64,000 nucleotides of DNA. Origin: Paragordius varius. Its lineage: Eukaryota; Nematomorpha. The number at the start of each line of letters is the position of its first letter. Position 1 is the stretch's first letter. The position numbers were made by a program, and so were the translations under genes. Positions 20,915 to 35,900 of this stretch are shown one piece after another. The DNA is taken from positions 2,790,001 through 2,854,000 of the forward strand of contig OZ176053.1 in NCBI GenBank assembly GCA_964247055.1, in the 5' to 3' direction. Below the pieces are notes generated by a model. That model ran no database searches. It was not told where the DNA came from and saw only the letters and a list, made by a program, of their open reading frames with translations.

Positions 20915-23900
20915 ATGTCTAAATTTGCGCCTCTTATTACACTTTTAAATGATAAAAATGCCAATGATGAGATTAAAATAAAAGGTTTGCAGGATATAAG
21001 TGAAAAATTGGAAGGGATTATCAATAGTGGGGAATATGGAGCTTTTCTCGAAGCGGCTACTCCTTGCTTTCTAAAAATACTTAGCGAAGAACCTATCAAT
21101 TTTATTGGCGAAAGTTTGGAGCATCAGATTCGTAAACAAATCTTGGATATAATATACCGTGTTCCTTGCAATGAAAACATGAAAATATTTTATAAACAGA
21201 TATTAGCTAATTTATTTACGCTGCTTAATTATGAAAATGAAACCAATTCTTTAATCATTGTGAAAATTATTCTTGAATTATTAAAACAATATCGTCCTCC
21301 TTTATCAAATGAAATACCACAATTTTTACAATTCTTAAGTGCAAAGATTAAGGATTTGAATAATAACTATCGAGCCGTTTTTAATCCCAAACCAAACATT
21401 TTTTTGGATACTTTGAAGAAGGATCAAATTGATTTTTTGTTAAAAGGTTTATATTCATCCACACTTGTCAGTGTAAATCAAGGAAACGATAAACCACCCC
21501 ATCAATTTACTCTAATTCCAAAATCTTTTTATTCGCTGAAAGTTCTTTCAGAATTACCAATTATAGTCGTGATCATCTATCAATTATATAAACCTAATCT
21601 CCACCAAGACATTGGTAATATGATACCGGCTCTGGTTCAATACATTAGTATTGACTCAAACAGTGCTGTAAAAAATGGACCTGCAAATTATGCAGCCAAT
21701 AACCCAATCATGCTGCATGATATTCATTGTGAATTCGTTACATCTCAAATCAAAATTCTTTCCTTCATTGCCTATATCATACGACCGTTTCAGGAAACGT
21801 TAACCCAGTTCTCTGAAGATTTAGTTAGCGGGATAGTCGCTTTATTACGTAACTGTCCGCCCGAATTAGCTAACATGAGAAAGGAAATTCTTATAGCACT
21901 GCGGCACTTACAATCTACAAGTTTAAGGATTAAATTTGTCCCATACCTTTCGGAGATTATGTCGCAACGTTTGCTGTTGGGAAACAGTGTCACTTGTTTT
22001 GAAACTTTATGGTTTGTTTTCCTGATCATTATTCCTTAATTAAATATAATAAAATTTTGACCGATTTTTTTATTATTAATTGGTTAACGATAAGTGAAAA
22101 ATTATAATCGCGACTTAAGTTTAACTATTATCAATAGCTATGCACAATTTTTTATATTTTATATTATTATTACAATATACAATTATCGCTAGATTTTTGA
22201 TTTTTAAAAATAATTATAGGCCAGAATATATTAAAATATACGAAATAATCCCTAAAATTACGAATACTTTGATTTTTAAGATTTAAATCTTGACTCAAAT
22301 TACTAAATAAAAATAATGTAGCTTTATTAGGCGATCTTTCATTTGCTTATTGAATGTTTTTATAAATATATGATAAAAGTTTTGTACGTCATGTTTTAAA
22401 TTTTTTTAGCCAAACTGATAATCGCCTGCATGGCCTATTTTGCGAAATTTATTTCTCTTCTATGGCGTTTATCCCATTTTTTTGAGATTCAAAAACTTAT
22501 TCTTTATTTATTAAGTTTTATTAAACGCAGATGTTCTTAACGTTTGTTTAGATGTTAGCTACGATTTTCTTTTCACATTTTGTAAAAATGATCAATGCTT
22601 ATGATATTATAAATAGTAAAAAACTTATGTATATTCATATATTTATTTTAGCCCATTAGCTTATAGTTCACTGGCGGATATGATTCATCATTTACGTCAA
22701 CACCTTACTTTGGCTCAGCTAATTTTGGCCGTTAACGTTTTTTCAAGGAATGTACAGGACGAAACTTTACCATATAGCATTCAAAACGTTTCCTGTAAAT
22801 TACTCCTTAACCTGGTGGAATGTATAAAAATGAGAACTGAAACGGAAAATGATGAAAAGGTTTTAGCATATCAATTTTATTATTCATATCTATCATACAT
22901 TAGATGGTATAGCGCAAGTTAAAATGGACTATTAAAGTTACATTAATTATTAATCCAGGACCATTTTAATCCCAAATATCTTAAAAAATAATTTTAGCAT
23001 TGGATGAAATTAAAAAATTTGCATTTCTTAAAGTTTTATTTTTTTTAAAAGTAAAATTGTAAAAAAATCCTCATTTCAAACTTTTTTACCTTCATCATTT
23101 CTTTAGTTTTTTTAAAATTGTGAATACAACAAAAATATAAACATTTATAGAAAGCTTTTAATTTACCATTTACTAGCAGATTTTAGATATTGAGTTTTTA
23201 TATTAGCTGTTTGCTTCTTTCATGTTTTTGCCGAAGTTGGGAGTATAGAAAATAAAAACCTCTAGTTTTAAGTTTCTTGTCTAATACAAGAGGAGAGGGT
23301 TGAATTAATTTTAACATGAAAAGCTTTTAAAACAATAGTTTGTTAGTACTATAAGCTATGGGTTAGAAAACTACCCCAAAACCGCGTTTATAAATATAAT
23401 GAAGTAATAAAAATGATGATTATTAGAATGGGCCTAAAATGGTTTTAATTGTTGATCATTGTATTGTTTGGGCAAAAGGCATGTTCTAGATGCAAATTTA
23501 GCCGGTACTTTTGCTTAAGTTATAAGAAAGCAGTTAATTTGATTATACATATATGCTTATTAATTATGAATGCATAGGGGCGCCTAACACTGGATCGTAT
23601 CTTGCGTACATTTATTCGGCGATTGGAAGTTATGGTGATGTATAAAATACCAGCTCTACGGGCCGACATTATAAAATTGGTGGAATCGAAGGGTATTACA
23701 AATACGTTTCAGGTTGCGGAAAACTTTTTGACTGTCTTGAATTACGAAGCTTTAAATAAATTCATGGACAATACAAATAGTATTCTCAAGTCACAACGAG
23801 TGACAGACAGCAGCAGTGATCTAATAATTTCATTATCCACTACGGCTATTTCCCTTTACAATGCAAATAATGACTTAAAGATTTTGTTTAAAACACTCGT

Positions 23901-26900
23901 CACGGGTGTAAAAACGGTTACTTGGGGCCTACTTACCTGTAAGATTGGTGTTAATCCCTACATTTTACAATCTAAGATGTTACTCCCTCACGAAATTGAT
24001 ATATACTGCGATTTCGTCAAGTATTTTTTTGCCTTTGTCCTTGTGTACCAAGAGTTTAGTTTGCAATCCGAGAATGGGGCATTAAAAACTTTTTTTACCA
24101 TCTACAATGCCATGGCGCACGATAAATGGACAGCTAGTAACAATTGGCACAGCAGTGCAGCAACTATAGTGAAGGATCAAAAAGAATGTTTGGATACGTT
24201 AGTTGGTGTCTTTCTCATGCTTAATCCCGTTTCCTTTTATGAGATATTTTATGGGATGTCGGAATGTTTGATTGAATCAGTCCTCAAGGATAATAATCTC
24301 ATTGTCCTGTTCAATTGTTTCCTGGCCAGTTCAACGACTTCACCACCCTTTACCACAATCCTCATGGATTATTTGTTGGATCATCTCAAGGATATGGGTA
24401 CTGATCGAGCTAAGGGATTACTTTACCTCAAAATTTTTAAGCTTGTGTTCGGTTCAGTTTCATACGTTAATTCCGAAAATGAAATTATACTCAAAATGCA
24501 TTTATCGTACATGGTTAACTCCAGCATACAATATGCATTAGAAACACGGGATCCAACCAATTTTTTCCTTCTACTCCGTTACCTGTTTAGATTTATTGGG
24601 AATGGGACGCACGAGAATTTGTACCAAGAATTTTTACCGATCTTACCGACCCTCCTACAAAACCTAAATCTTTTTTTAAGTTCAGGTAATAATATTAAAA
24701 TTACTTTCCCTACCAATTATGTGGCATACGGTGCTTTAGAAGGTGGTAACATAATAAACTTGTACACTAGTAATAGCAATAGTAATTATAATAATAACCA
24801 TATTGGTGCAAACATTAAAAAGTCTACAGAAGATTCATTGAATAAACACGTAAATGCATCAAATAATACGACAACGGTCTCAATCAGTACCCTTAATTAT
24901 TTGTATGACATTTTCCTTGAATTGTGTTTGACCGTACCGGTTAGGCTTAGCTCTTTACTCCCGCACCTGCCATTGTTGATGGATCCGTTGGTCAAAGCTT
25001 TAAACGGTTATAACTCGTTTCCTTCCTCCTTTGAGTTGGAGGATGGAAATACGCTCAGTATAAACTCATATCCGCAATCCAGCCAATCAGGAGGATGCAT
25101 ATGTGCTACCAATTATAATTTGGTCAGTCAAGGCCTGAGAACCCTGGAGCTATGTGTCGATAATCTCCAACCCGAATTTTTGAGGGAACATTTAGATCCG
25201 GTTAGGGGTTCGCTGGTTCAAAGCCTTTGGCAACTGTTGAACATTAATAGTAACAATAACAATGGTAGTGGTATGGGTGGCAATGTAGGCTCACATCACC
25301 ACTTAGCTACCGGTCAAAATAGCAATACAACATCTTTAAACGGAACTATTAATCAAAATGCACATGTAAATAATGGTTTTAACAATAATAATAATAATGT
25401 TACAACTCCAACGGGAGGACATGGGCGGGATGTCTCCTCTACTTCCAATCTTAATTCTAGCGCCGTTGTAAATCCTTTGATTGATACGGTCATTCCACAT
25501 ACTTCTTTTCGTCTGCTGGGTAAATTTGGTAGTTCCAACCGATCATTCTTTAAGCATCAGATGCTATCGTATGACATTGCCGACGGGCGTAAATACATGA
25601 TTGGTCTAGAATTTGTCGAAGGTGTTGTAATTGAAATCCCAATCGATGCCATGATTGATATTGCCTTCCAAACTCTCAACAAACTTACGGCACATTGTGA
25701 TGAGTTACGAGCTGCTTGGAGCATTGTACACACCTTTTTATCCATAAACATATCCATTGATTATGACAGTGAATCCTCATTATGTCAAATATTGACTCAT
25801 TCACATTATACCACTGGAGAAATCAATGCCGCTGCTGTATTTAACTTTAATGCAACTTCATTTGTCAAACTTGATACAGTTAAGCGAACTCACCGGCTCG
25901 CTCTAGCCTCATTATTCTTGGGTTCGGCCATTAAAGAGTTACATTCTGAAGTTATGCCAACACTTATAAATATAGTTAATCATTATGCCTTGTACGCTGT
26001 ATCACGGCAAGCTGGTCCTCTAAATACAAAATCTTTTTCTTGCAATGTTAATAATTTGGATGATATTAATGATGAATACAATCAGGCTGGAACATGGGAG
26101 GTCCTGGTTGAGGCTTTGGTAGATTTAATTTTGGGTCACGCCGACAAAGAACTCTGTAAAACGGCTATCAAAGGTTTACTCCGGATCATGCATGCTTGTC
26201 AAACAGTTTTGGGTTCAATGGAACGCGTTTTCCGCTTACCACTTTTGCGGTATGTTTCTGAACGAATCGTTAAATTGTGTTACGCATCTCCTTGGTTCCG
26301 TAAGTATGGTGGTTGTATCGGCATAAATTTTTTGGTCATAAAGTGTCCCCAATTTTGGTTTGAGGCACATCACCTTGAGTATATGCGAGCACTCTTTTTC
26401 GTGCTAATGGACCTCACCAATGATGTTTCGAATGGGACAGTTGCATTAGCCAAATCTGCCATGAAAAAACTGGTGAATATCTGTCTTTCTTACCACCAAA
26501 CAAAAGGGAATGCGGAGAATGACTTAACAACGGAAAATACGTGTTTAGCCTTAATGACGAAAGAATTTATCACTCGACTTGCTTCACCTATCAAATTAGT
26601 GCGTGACGAAGTTATGGATCGTTTAAGACAAATTGCAAGTCATCAAAAACAAAGCCTAAATCAAATTATGAGGCCATACGACTACCTCATCTACGATCAA
26701 ATCCCACCCAAAAAACATTTACTCCGTCATCAATCAGTCAATTCACAATTTGGGTTAATGGATGCCATCATATTTTGTTCAGAAATTAAATTTGAAAACA
26801 AAAATGATAATAAACCTGATAATGATAACGATAATATTACTGAGACTCAAATCAACAATTCTTCCGTTTCCGAATCGTTAGGACCCATATTTACCCTGGA

Positions 26901-29900
26901 TTTGAATTTGATTGAACATAGGGTATTTTTTACCGAACTTATTTCCCTGTGCGAAGCTGAAGAAAATTTATTGTTACGTCTCCCGTGTTACAAAAATTTA
27001 AATAATGACATAACTGAGTTAAAATGTAGTGCCCTGAAAGCCTTGGTATCTTTCCACTATCTCACCCAATATCACGATAAGATATTTACCATTCTGTTCA
27101 AAAGTTTGAATGGATCTAATTCTGATATTCAGCACGTTGCATTTGAATGCCTTATGGTTTTTGTCCGTTCTCATACGGTAGATATGGAGGTTGTACATCA
27201 ATCGATCCGTAACTTATTACTCATGTTGGGTGATCATAGAAATTTAACACCCGCCTTTTTAACTCGGCTACTGTACTATGCACGTCTCTTTCCCAATACG
27301 TTCAATGAAAAATTTTGTGAACACTTGTTAACGCACATGATAACTTTGCTTAAAGTGTTGTCCACGAAATCGGGTATTAAAACGCATGCACATGAACTTA
27401 AGGTATGTTGCGAAATACTTAAAATATTTAAGGCATTGCCTTTAGCATCAATCCACGTAATTGATTCCATGTGTACTCAATTGTTGGCCCTTGATCCAAT
27501 ATTTTTGAGGGAGATATGGGTGTTCCTACAAACAGATCTAAGACAAATGCTTGAATGTTCGCCCGAGAACACTTGCAAATACTTTTTTAGGGCTATCAAA
27601 TCAGGATCTCCTGAAAATGCTACGTCTTTGTTCATAAAATTACTGAAGAATGATAATAACAACAATGGTATAAATACCAACAACACTTCTAGTTTAGCAC
27701 TAATCCAACATCTTACTCATAATATGTCCACATATTTTGAGGATATTCTTCAATTTATCTCAAACAATGGTGACATTAATAAATCTTCGCCTTCACCAGC
27801 AGTTGACGATGTGACAAAATCATTCGTACCCGAAATGTTTGTGCTAAAACACCCGGAAATCCATGTATTAAATTGTATAATTAAAATTTTGTATGTGATA
27901 ACCAATAGCACAGAGACAGTTGATCTAACAGACACTCTTTTATCAAGCTTGATCCAAGTGTGGGAAAATGCTTGCCCTACTGATCCTACTATATTTTATG
28001 TAGATCACACTTTGTGGGATATGCCCAAACAATTTTGGAACATTTTATTGCGTTTCGTTTTTCAGCACATCGATGATCAAAAGGGGAAACTCTTTAATAT
28101 TTTTAACCTTTTTGCACTGCATCACGAATTCGATAATGATTTCAAAGATAATTGGCTTAAAAAAATTCAAGGGCTATCTAACGAACAAAGAATTTCCATT
28201 TTCACATTTTTTATTCATGACGTTTTTAAGAATAGATACATTAATGGGACCACATACCCCATGTTTTCAGAAAGTGTTATAGCCCATATCATCATCGTTT
28301 TTATCTTACCAATGTTAGAAGATGCAATTGAGGATGTAACGTTTGCCAGCTTGCTATTCAAAGAAAGTGTTAATACTGCCTTTTCGCCTTCTACTATGCA
28401 AGTTAGTAGTGAAATCTTAACTACTGCTTTTGATGCGTTTATTGATATTTGTGTTAATCCTACATCGGAAGAATTAAGAATCCAAAAATCTGGAACGAAT
28501 TCTTCCACTGGCAGTGTAGTGTCAGCAAAGGGTGGCCAAACTAATCTTCAACCTATCCGTAACAATGAACTCAAGATTTGTGTATTTAAGCTTGCCATTT
28601 TATTCATAAAACATTTTAATTCCTCTCCGACTATGGAGTGTACAACGATTATGACTCCGTCGACATGTAGTGCTCCATCCCTAGATCAACAATCCCCCTT
28701 GCCCAATTTATTGGCATTTTCACCCTCATCAAATATGACACCAGTTATTTCGTCTTCATCAACGCTAAATTTAGCATCTCCAATAATTTCCACTACTGCC
28801 TCACTTAATCCGCAAACTCCGACAAACTCTGGAGCTTTAACAAGTATTACAACATCCCCCAATCGCAAACAAAGCATTATGTTACGCAAATTGATTACTT
28901 TTGCATGGCCATGCATACAAACATCGAACAACAATAATAGTACAATAACTCACACAGGCACGTCAACTCCGTCCCAACAAACAACACCAAACATTATAGA
29001 TCCATCGGTTAAATATCATGGACATTTGTTATTGGCACATATCATTGAAAAATTTAGTATACATAAACGGATAGTTATACAGGTACTCCATTCTCTACTA
29101 AAGGCATCAGGGAGCGAAGCAAAAACCATCGTTAAAAAAGCGTTGGAAGTTTTGATTCGAGCGCTACATCAACCCGATAGCAGGGTAGAAAATGGGCCAT
29201 CACTCCTAACTTACTGGACAAAAAAAATTATGATTGAAGAGGGACATACCCTGAATCAACTTGCACACATTTTACAAGCTATTCATTTGACACAAGATGT
29301 GTTCTACGATATCCGCCATTCATTAATCCATCTCATCTTGGGTGCTATGGCAAAGCTTGGCTTCAGTGCCAACAATGTCACAAATGAAAACAAAAAATTG
29401 GTTGTGGAACTTTGTGAGGATATTATTGTGTGGGAAATGCGAGCACTAACTACCCCCACTCCTGGCCCAGCAAAGCATGAGACGACCAATGAGGCACTTG
29501 ATAATACGGCAAAAATTGAAAGTCACCAAGACAATAATACTGAGGGTATAACTAGCAATCCATTATTATCAAAACCATTAGGTGCCCTCATAGGTGAAAG
29601 CATTATCAATTTTTTGATACGATTAGCAAGCCCTGTCATAGATATAACATCGCCGCCCTCATCTTCTGCTACTACGTCAGGCTCGAGCACTTCCGGTTCA
29701 ACGGGATCAGCTGCTGCTAGTTCTCAACAACAAAGTTATGGAATAACTGCATTAACTGGTGCCACCGATTTAGTGCACACTAAATGCTATACTTTGCTCA
29801 AGCTTGCACTCGCCCTAAACAATTGGACCGATTACGGTAAAACGACGCAACAACAGCTAAAGCTTACGTGGTTAGATAAAATTTTTAATCTCCTTGATGG

Positions 29901-32900
29901 GATACTCAATTTCACACAAAGCTTTATTGTGGTAGGACCGATAGCTCTTAAAGGAGCTACTTCCACGTCAAATAATACAACTACCAATCCTAATCTTAAT
30001 AATAATAATAATATGACTACAGCCGTTCCTCAAACCCAACAAAATGTAAATTTTAATGCTCAACAGGTTCAACAAATTCGTATGAATATCAACGCCCTTA
30101 TATATTTTGGTGAAGTTTTGGTATCCTGTCATGTCCTTGAAAATTTGTCGCGACCAAAAACTGACAATGATAAGACGCAAACGTTTGACAAAAGTCAGGA
30201 TGGTTTGATACGGTACAATGCTATGTTGGATGACCATTTGTCACTTAAACAAATAATTAAGGTTTTTTACTTTTATTACGGTGTATATCTAAATACTCAT
30301 AGTGGCCCTTTTACATATTACAATAAAAATAAATAATCAACTGTAAAAATTACATAATTAGATAAAATGATAAGATGTTTGTATGTTAATTATTTTTTTG
30401 GCTATATAAATGCCTATTTATGCCGCAATCATAATTTAACAAATGATTAATATGAAAAAATTGCGTTTTTTTGATAAACACATTTATATTAAAATACCAA
30501 ACATTTTTTAGTTATTAATATTTTACAATATTTCGAAAAAAGTATATTTTGTAAAAAAATTAAATATTTTTAAAAGGCTTAAAATATTTGTTTCATTTTT
30601 ATTTGAAATGAGTTAAAAAGGATTAATCCCTTCAATCATTTAATACAAGTTATTAATCAATTTCAATACCTATTTTATCGTCTCTGAGATCTTAAAACAT
30701 AAAATATTTAATAATTGGCATGCATGCATATATATACAGTATGAGTAAGTATACATTGCTAGAAAGTTATTAATTATTGTCAAACAAAAGGAAGTATTAT
30801 TCGCTTATAGTATTTCACTTTTTCTATTATTAAGCAATAATACTGCCCTATGTTGTATTTACTATTTGGCAATAAGTAATAACTTTCTTGCAATGTATAC
30901 TTACTCATACTATATATGTATATATTTCATTTATAGGTTTTATCTTGTTTGTTGTCATACTCGTTACCAAAAATTAGTACGCTCAACAATCTAATATCTG
31001 CTGGCACAGGCCTCGAATCTGAAAATTTAAACCTTTGGCCCGATCATGATTTTTTGGTCATTAGGATATTTGGTAGGCGACTTTTTGCATGTGTTCAATC
31101 GTTGTTAGCTCAATTACTGCAATTTGCCCCCATTATGTATGCGGGGATTGGTTTTCTTGACAGAAGCAGTTCTTACCCTCAAGGAACCATACATTGTTAT
31201 TCAAAGGAGTTGGAAAATTTTTATCACAATCTTACTGCCCTGATTGGGGAACACTTGGGCGCATTGGAAAAGGCTGTTTCTGGCAATCAGTTAACACCCT
31301 TTTTACATCACATACTTTGTCTCCTAAGGTTGTGTTCCACTGATCATACCATATACATTGATAGGTATATCCCATCACTTATGAAAATTTTGCAGAAGCT
31401 GGTTAAAGATCACATTTTAGCATCTTGCAATAATTTGAACAATGGACAACAGTCTGCAATCAACAACAATACAAATAACAATGTAAACGATTATGATAAC
31501 TCCAACATCAACAACGGCAACAAAGAATACATTCCATCTGATGTTAAGCCCAGGGATTGTATCATACAATGTCTCATGTTACTCAAATCTCGATTAGGTA
31601 TCCTGAACAATGAGATGCGAAAAAATTACATTGGTAACATACTCATTGGGCTGATTGAAAAATCGACGGATATTGAACTCCTTATTCACATCATCGATAT
31701 TATAAAGGAGTGGATAAAATTGCCATCATCGCCTGTCCCACCTCGTTCAACTTTTACGAGCCCTATTTCAGCCATTAAAAATGCATTACCTGGTTATGTA
31801 CCGCCCCCAAGCCATAGTACTTCACCAGGTTTCAATTCACCTTCCATGCGTGAAAAAACGATTATTCTCGTTAAGCTTACACACAGTTTAGAAAAACGAT
31901 TTATACATGATAACAATAGCAATAACACTAATAATGCTAATATCCAAACCTTGAGATACAAATATTTGAATCTCATGGCCATGGTTTATCAGGAGCCTGA
32001 TTTGATTGGAACCGATTTGGTAGCCAAGTTGGAGACGGCTTTCTTTTCAGGCCTAAAGCATTGTGATCCTGGCATACGGCAAAAATTTATGGATTACATG
32101 AATCAAAATATCAAGAGGACCATATATGATCGTTTATTGTACATTGTTGCTAGTCAAAACTGGGAACCTATGGGAAACTATTATTGGGTTAATCAATGCA
32201 TACAATTACTTATTTTTTTAGCTAAAAAGGATGCCAAGTTGCGTAATATGTCACCTACGCTCATGGTTCCTAGCATATCAAAAATTATGTATAAAGGGAA
32301 ATATGCCTCTGAATTACATACTAAAGGCACGGAACAGGGTTTACTCAAAAATTTAGGCGATCTTACCTTGAGCCCATTCGATCTTAATGCACATCAAGAA
32401 AAAAATAATGATGATAATGATAATCACTTAACTTTGAATTTAAATACGGAAAATGGACAAAACGTTTCAAGTCTTTCCTCATATTCAGATTATATGACGA
32501 CCCCTGATCTAGAAACCGATTTAGACTCTCTGGTGGTAGATATGATAGCTTCGGATGGGGTCGAAGTAATAGGATCATCTAATTTGATTGCTGAACAGAT
32601 GGTAAGTGACGATCATAATAATTATAATAATAAGGATACCATTTCAGTAACGCAACAAAAATTGTTGAAATTAATAGCTAAAGAAGTTGCATTTATAGAG
32701 GAAATTAAACGGGGTGACTCTCTTAAACAAGCGCCATTGGTTGATGCTATAGTACTCTTTGCTTATCAATCCCAAAAGTTATGTGAACATTTATGGATCC
32801 AATTGATACCACAGTTTTGGAACATACTTAACATCCTGCAAAAACGGGCCATGGCCCAAGAATTTCAATTATTTTTCTTGAGCGGGTGCCATGTGTTTCA

Positions 32901-35900
32901 AAAAGATTGCCATCCTAGCGTAGTTCACACCTTTTTCAAAGCCTTTTACCAATGTGACACGCACAGGGTTAGATTTGAACCATCCATCATTAAGTATTTG
33001 GCTAAAGCTCATAACATTTGGTATCCGGTCCTACTTCAATTGGAACACATGAATGATAATTACAATGCTTTAATTGATGTTCAGCAACATCAACAACAAC
33101 CTGCTTGGGATGATGTTGTAAAAAATCGAAGCCAAACACTCGTTAAAAGACTCAATGAGCTGGAGGAAAGCCAGCGTACAGACAATGAGCTCGTGATCGA
33201 TATAGATTCTTTGCGCCCACTGTCACACAAACAAGAAATCCATGATACACTTTCAAGCTTGTACACAATGTTAGGGGAAACGGATATGGTTTATTCACTT
33301 TGGTCCCACTCCAGCAAACATCCTAAAACGGCTAGAGCCCTTATGCACGAATTATGGTACAATCATTTAGATGCCCTGGAACAATGGGAAGATTTGATGA
33401 CGGAAACGGTGGAAAAATGGGAACAAAACACAAACAACCAGCAGACTGAAGCGGTTGACGACAATAATATACATATCATGGATAATGATTCGGAATTTAA
33501 GCTTTGGGAAACGCATTGGATTCAATGTATGAAAGAACTTGATAAATGGGAAACGTTGGAATGTTTTGCATCTAGTCATGATCATGACATGACTGCCAAT
33601 GTCCACACTGAAAATGTAAATGAAACCTCAATTACATCAGGAGGAAGTGATACTCAATATCGTCCCCAACTCGTGCTAGATTGTGCCTGGAAATGGGCCG
33701 ATTGGAATGCCATGAAGGAAGCCCTAACGGCCGTACAAAAAAGTTGTCCGCGTGAATTGGCTTGGAAAGTTAATTTGTGTGCCGGTTATTTAGCACTTTC
33801 ACAGTCCGATGAACACCACCTCGCTATGATGGATAGGATAGTTGAAATAACTACAGGCTTAGCTGTGCGAGAATGGAAACGTTTACCCCACAATGTTATA
33901 TCCGTAGGGGCCCACGGGACTCTGTTAAAGGCAACCCAAAAGGTGGTCGAACTCCAAGAAGCTACACAACTACGTATCTCATTGCTGTACAATCAACAAC
34001 AATTACAACAAAGCCATAATATGTTGTTAACTGGTTACGGTAGTAACAATATGAGCCCACCCTATAAAAGTAAGTTGATACGTTTTTTTATATTTATCGG
34101 ATATTAACTGATTTCCCTTTAATGGAATAAACAATACCGTTTTATCCACAAATTTTAAATCTTATTACGAGGGATGTCCAACTGTCCAACACTGGCTTCG
34201 TGTAACAATGAATCCAACGAAATCACATTCAAAAAATACATGGCAATAATTATATTTATTTAGATTTCCTAATGTAACACCAAAAAAATTACGATCGTTT
34301 CATCAATTTTGGCTAGTTTGTTGTTAAAATTAAACACTAGAAACCAAATTTTTTTAAAATTATGATTTCAATTTGGTAATTTTTAAATTTTTCGTCTGCC
34401 GTACAAAATATCTCGGAGAGGGCTGCGTGTTGGACATCCCCCTGTTTTAAACCAAAAACTTTATATGTAATTTCCAAACGGTATGTCAAAAATATTAAAA
34501 TTTTCCTATCTCTTAAATTAGATACTACGGGGTTAAATTCAGAACTTGGATCTTCTTCATCTGAAACGCTGGCCGCTCATCAAAGTTTAATGTCACAAGG
34601 GAGTGGTGGTGGGAGCAGTAACACAAGCCTACCAGTCAATTTTATGGAGCTTAGGTCCATAGTTAAAACCTGGAAAAATCGGGTCCCATTGATTTCCGAT
34701 GACTTTTCTTACTGGCACGATATATTTTCTTGGAGACAACAACAATTCAATTACATGATAACTATGTTTGATACTTCGACGGCTGCTGTTAACGGAAGCA
34801 GTAATAATAATAATTTGAATAATAATTTGAATATGATGGGTGATAGTAGTGTGTTAGGACCAGGTGCAAGTACAAACAATAATCCTTTGCTTATTTCTAC
34901 GCATTCCTTGGCCCAAAGTTATCTTCATTTGGCCACGGTGTGCAGGAAACAACGTAAACCCCGTATTGCTCTGGAAGTGTTGAATAAATTGATCATACCA
35001 AGCGGCAATAACAACATAAATAATAATGTAATCGTTACTGATTGTTTTAGGAAAATCAAACAAACCCTCAAGTGTTACCTTGAACTCTATTACATGGATT
35101 ATTTACAGCAAAAAACGTATGGAGATATGGAGGACCATCCACTAGATCAATTACAATTGTTTGATGCCACCATCCATAAAATGTTGACCAAAGAAATGTT
35201 GTCTGAAATTTTTGCGCTCAAGGGTTACGCCTACACCCTACAAAACAGTAGTTATGATGAAGCGGAACGAGCTTTTTCAGCAGCCATACAATTCTCGGAT
35301 ACTCACTTTAAATCTTGGGGGATTTGGGGTGAGGCGTTGGCCGCACACTTTTGGCAACGCTTAGATTTCAACAATTATCAGCAGAATAAAGAGGTTCGTG
35401 ACCGAATAGCACAGGCCGCCAATCAAGAGCCTACGACGACGACGACAAATCCTGCTAACACCTTATCTTCACATAACAATAATGATACTGATAATGATGA
35501 GGATGAAGATGTGCTTTCATGTCACCCAAGGTTACCCTATAACTTTAACATTGCTAAATCGGCCATAAATGCTCTGTTACAAGCCTGTAGATATTCCAAC
35601 GAAACGAAAGTTAATCGTTATTTGGCACACATTTTATCACTCCTCAAGTACGATGATGATAAATGCACACTGGCTGAAACGGTCGATAAATACTTGACAA
35701 TTATTCCATCGTATCATTGGTTACCCTGGATCCCACAACTTTTGATGAGTCTTGAACGTAAGGAAGACAGTTCGTCCGGGAAATATATTATGAATATAAT
35801 TACACATTTTGGACGCACCTATCCACAAGCCATATTTTTCCCAGTTCGAACTTCATTCCTATCCCTTAAGATGGAGTATAAAGAAAACAATTTTAGTGCA

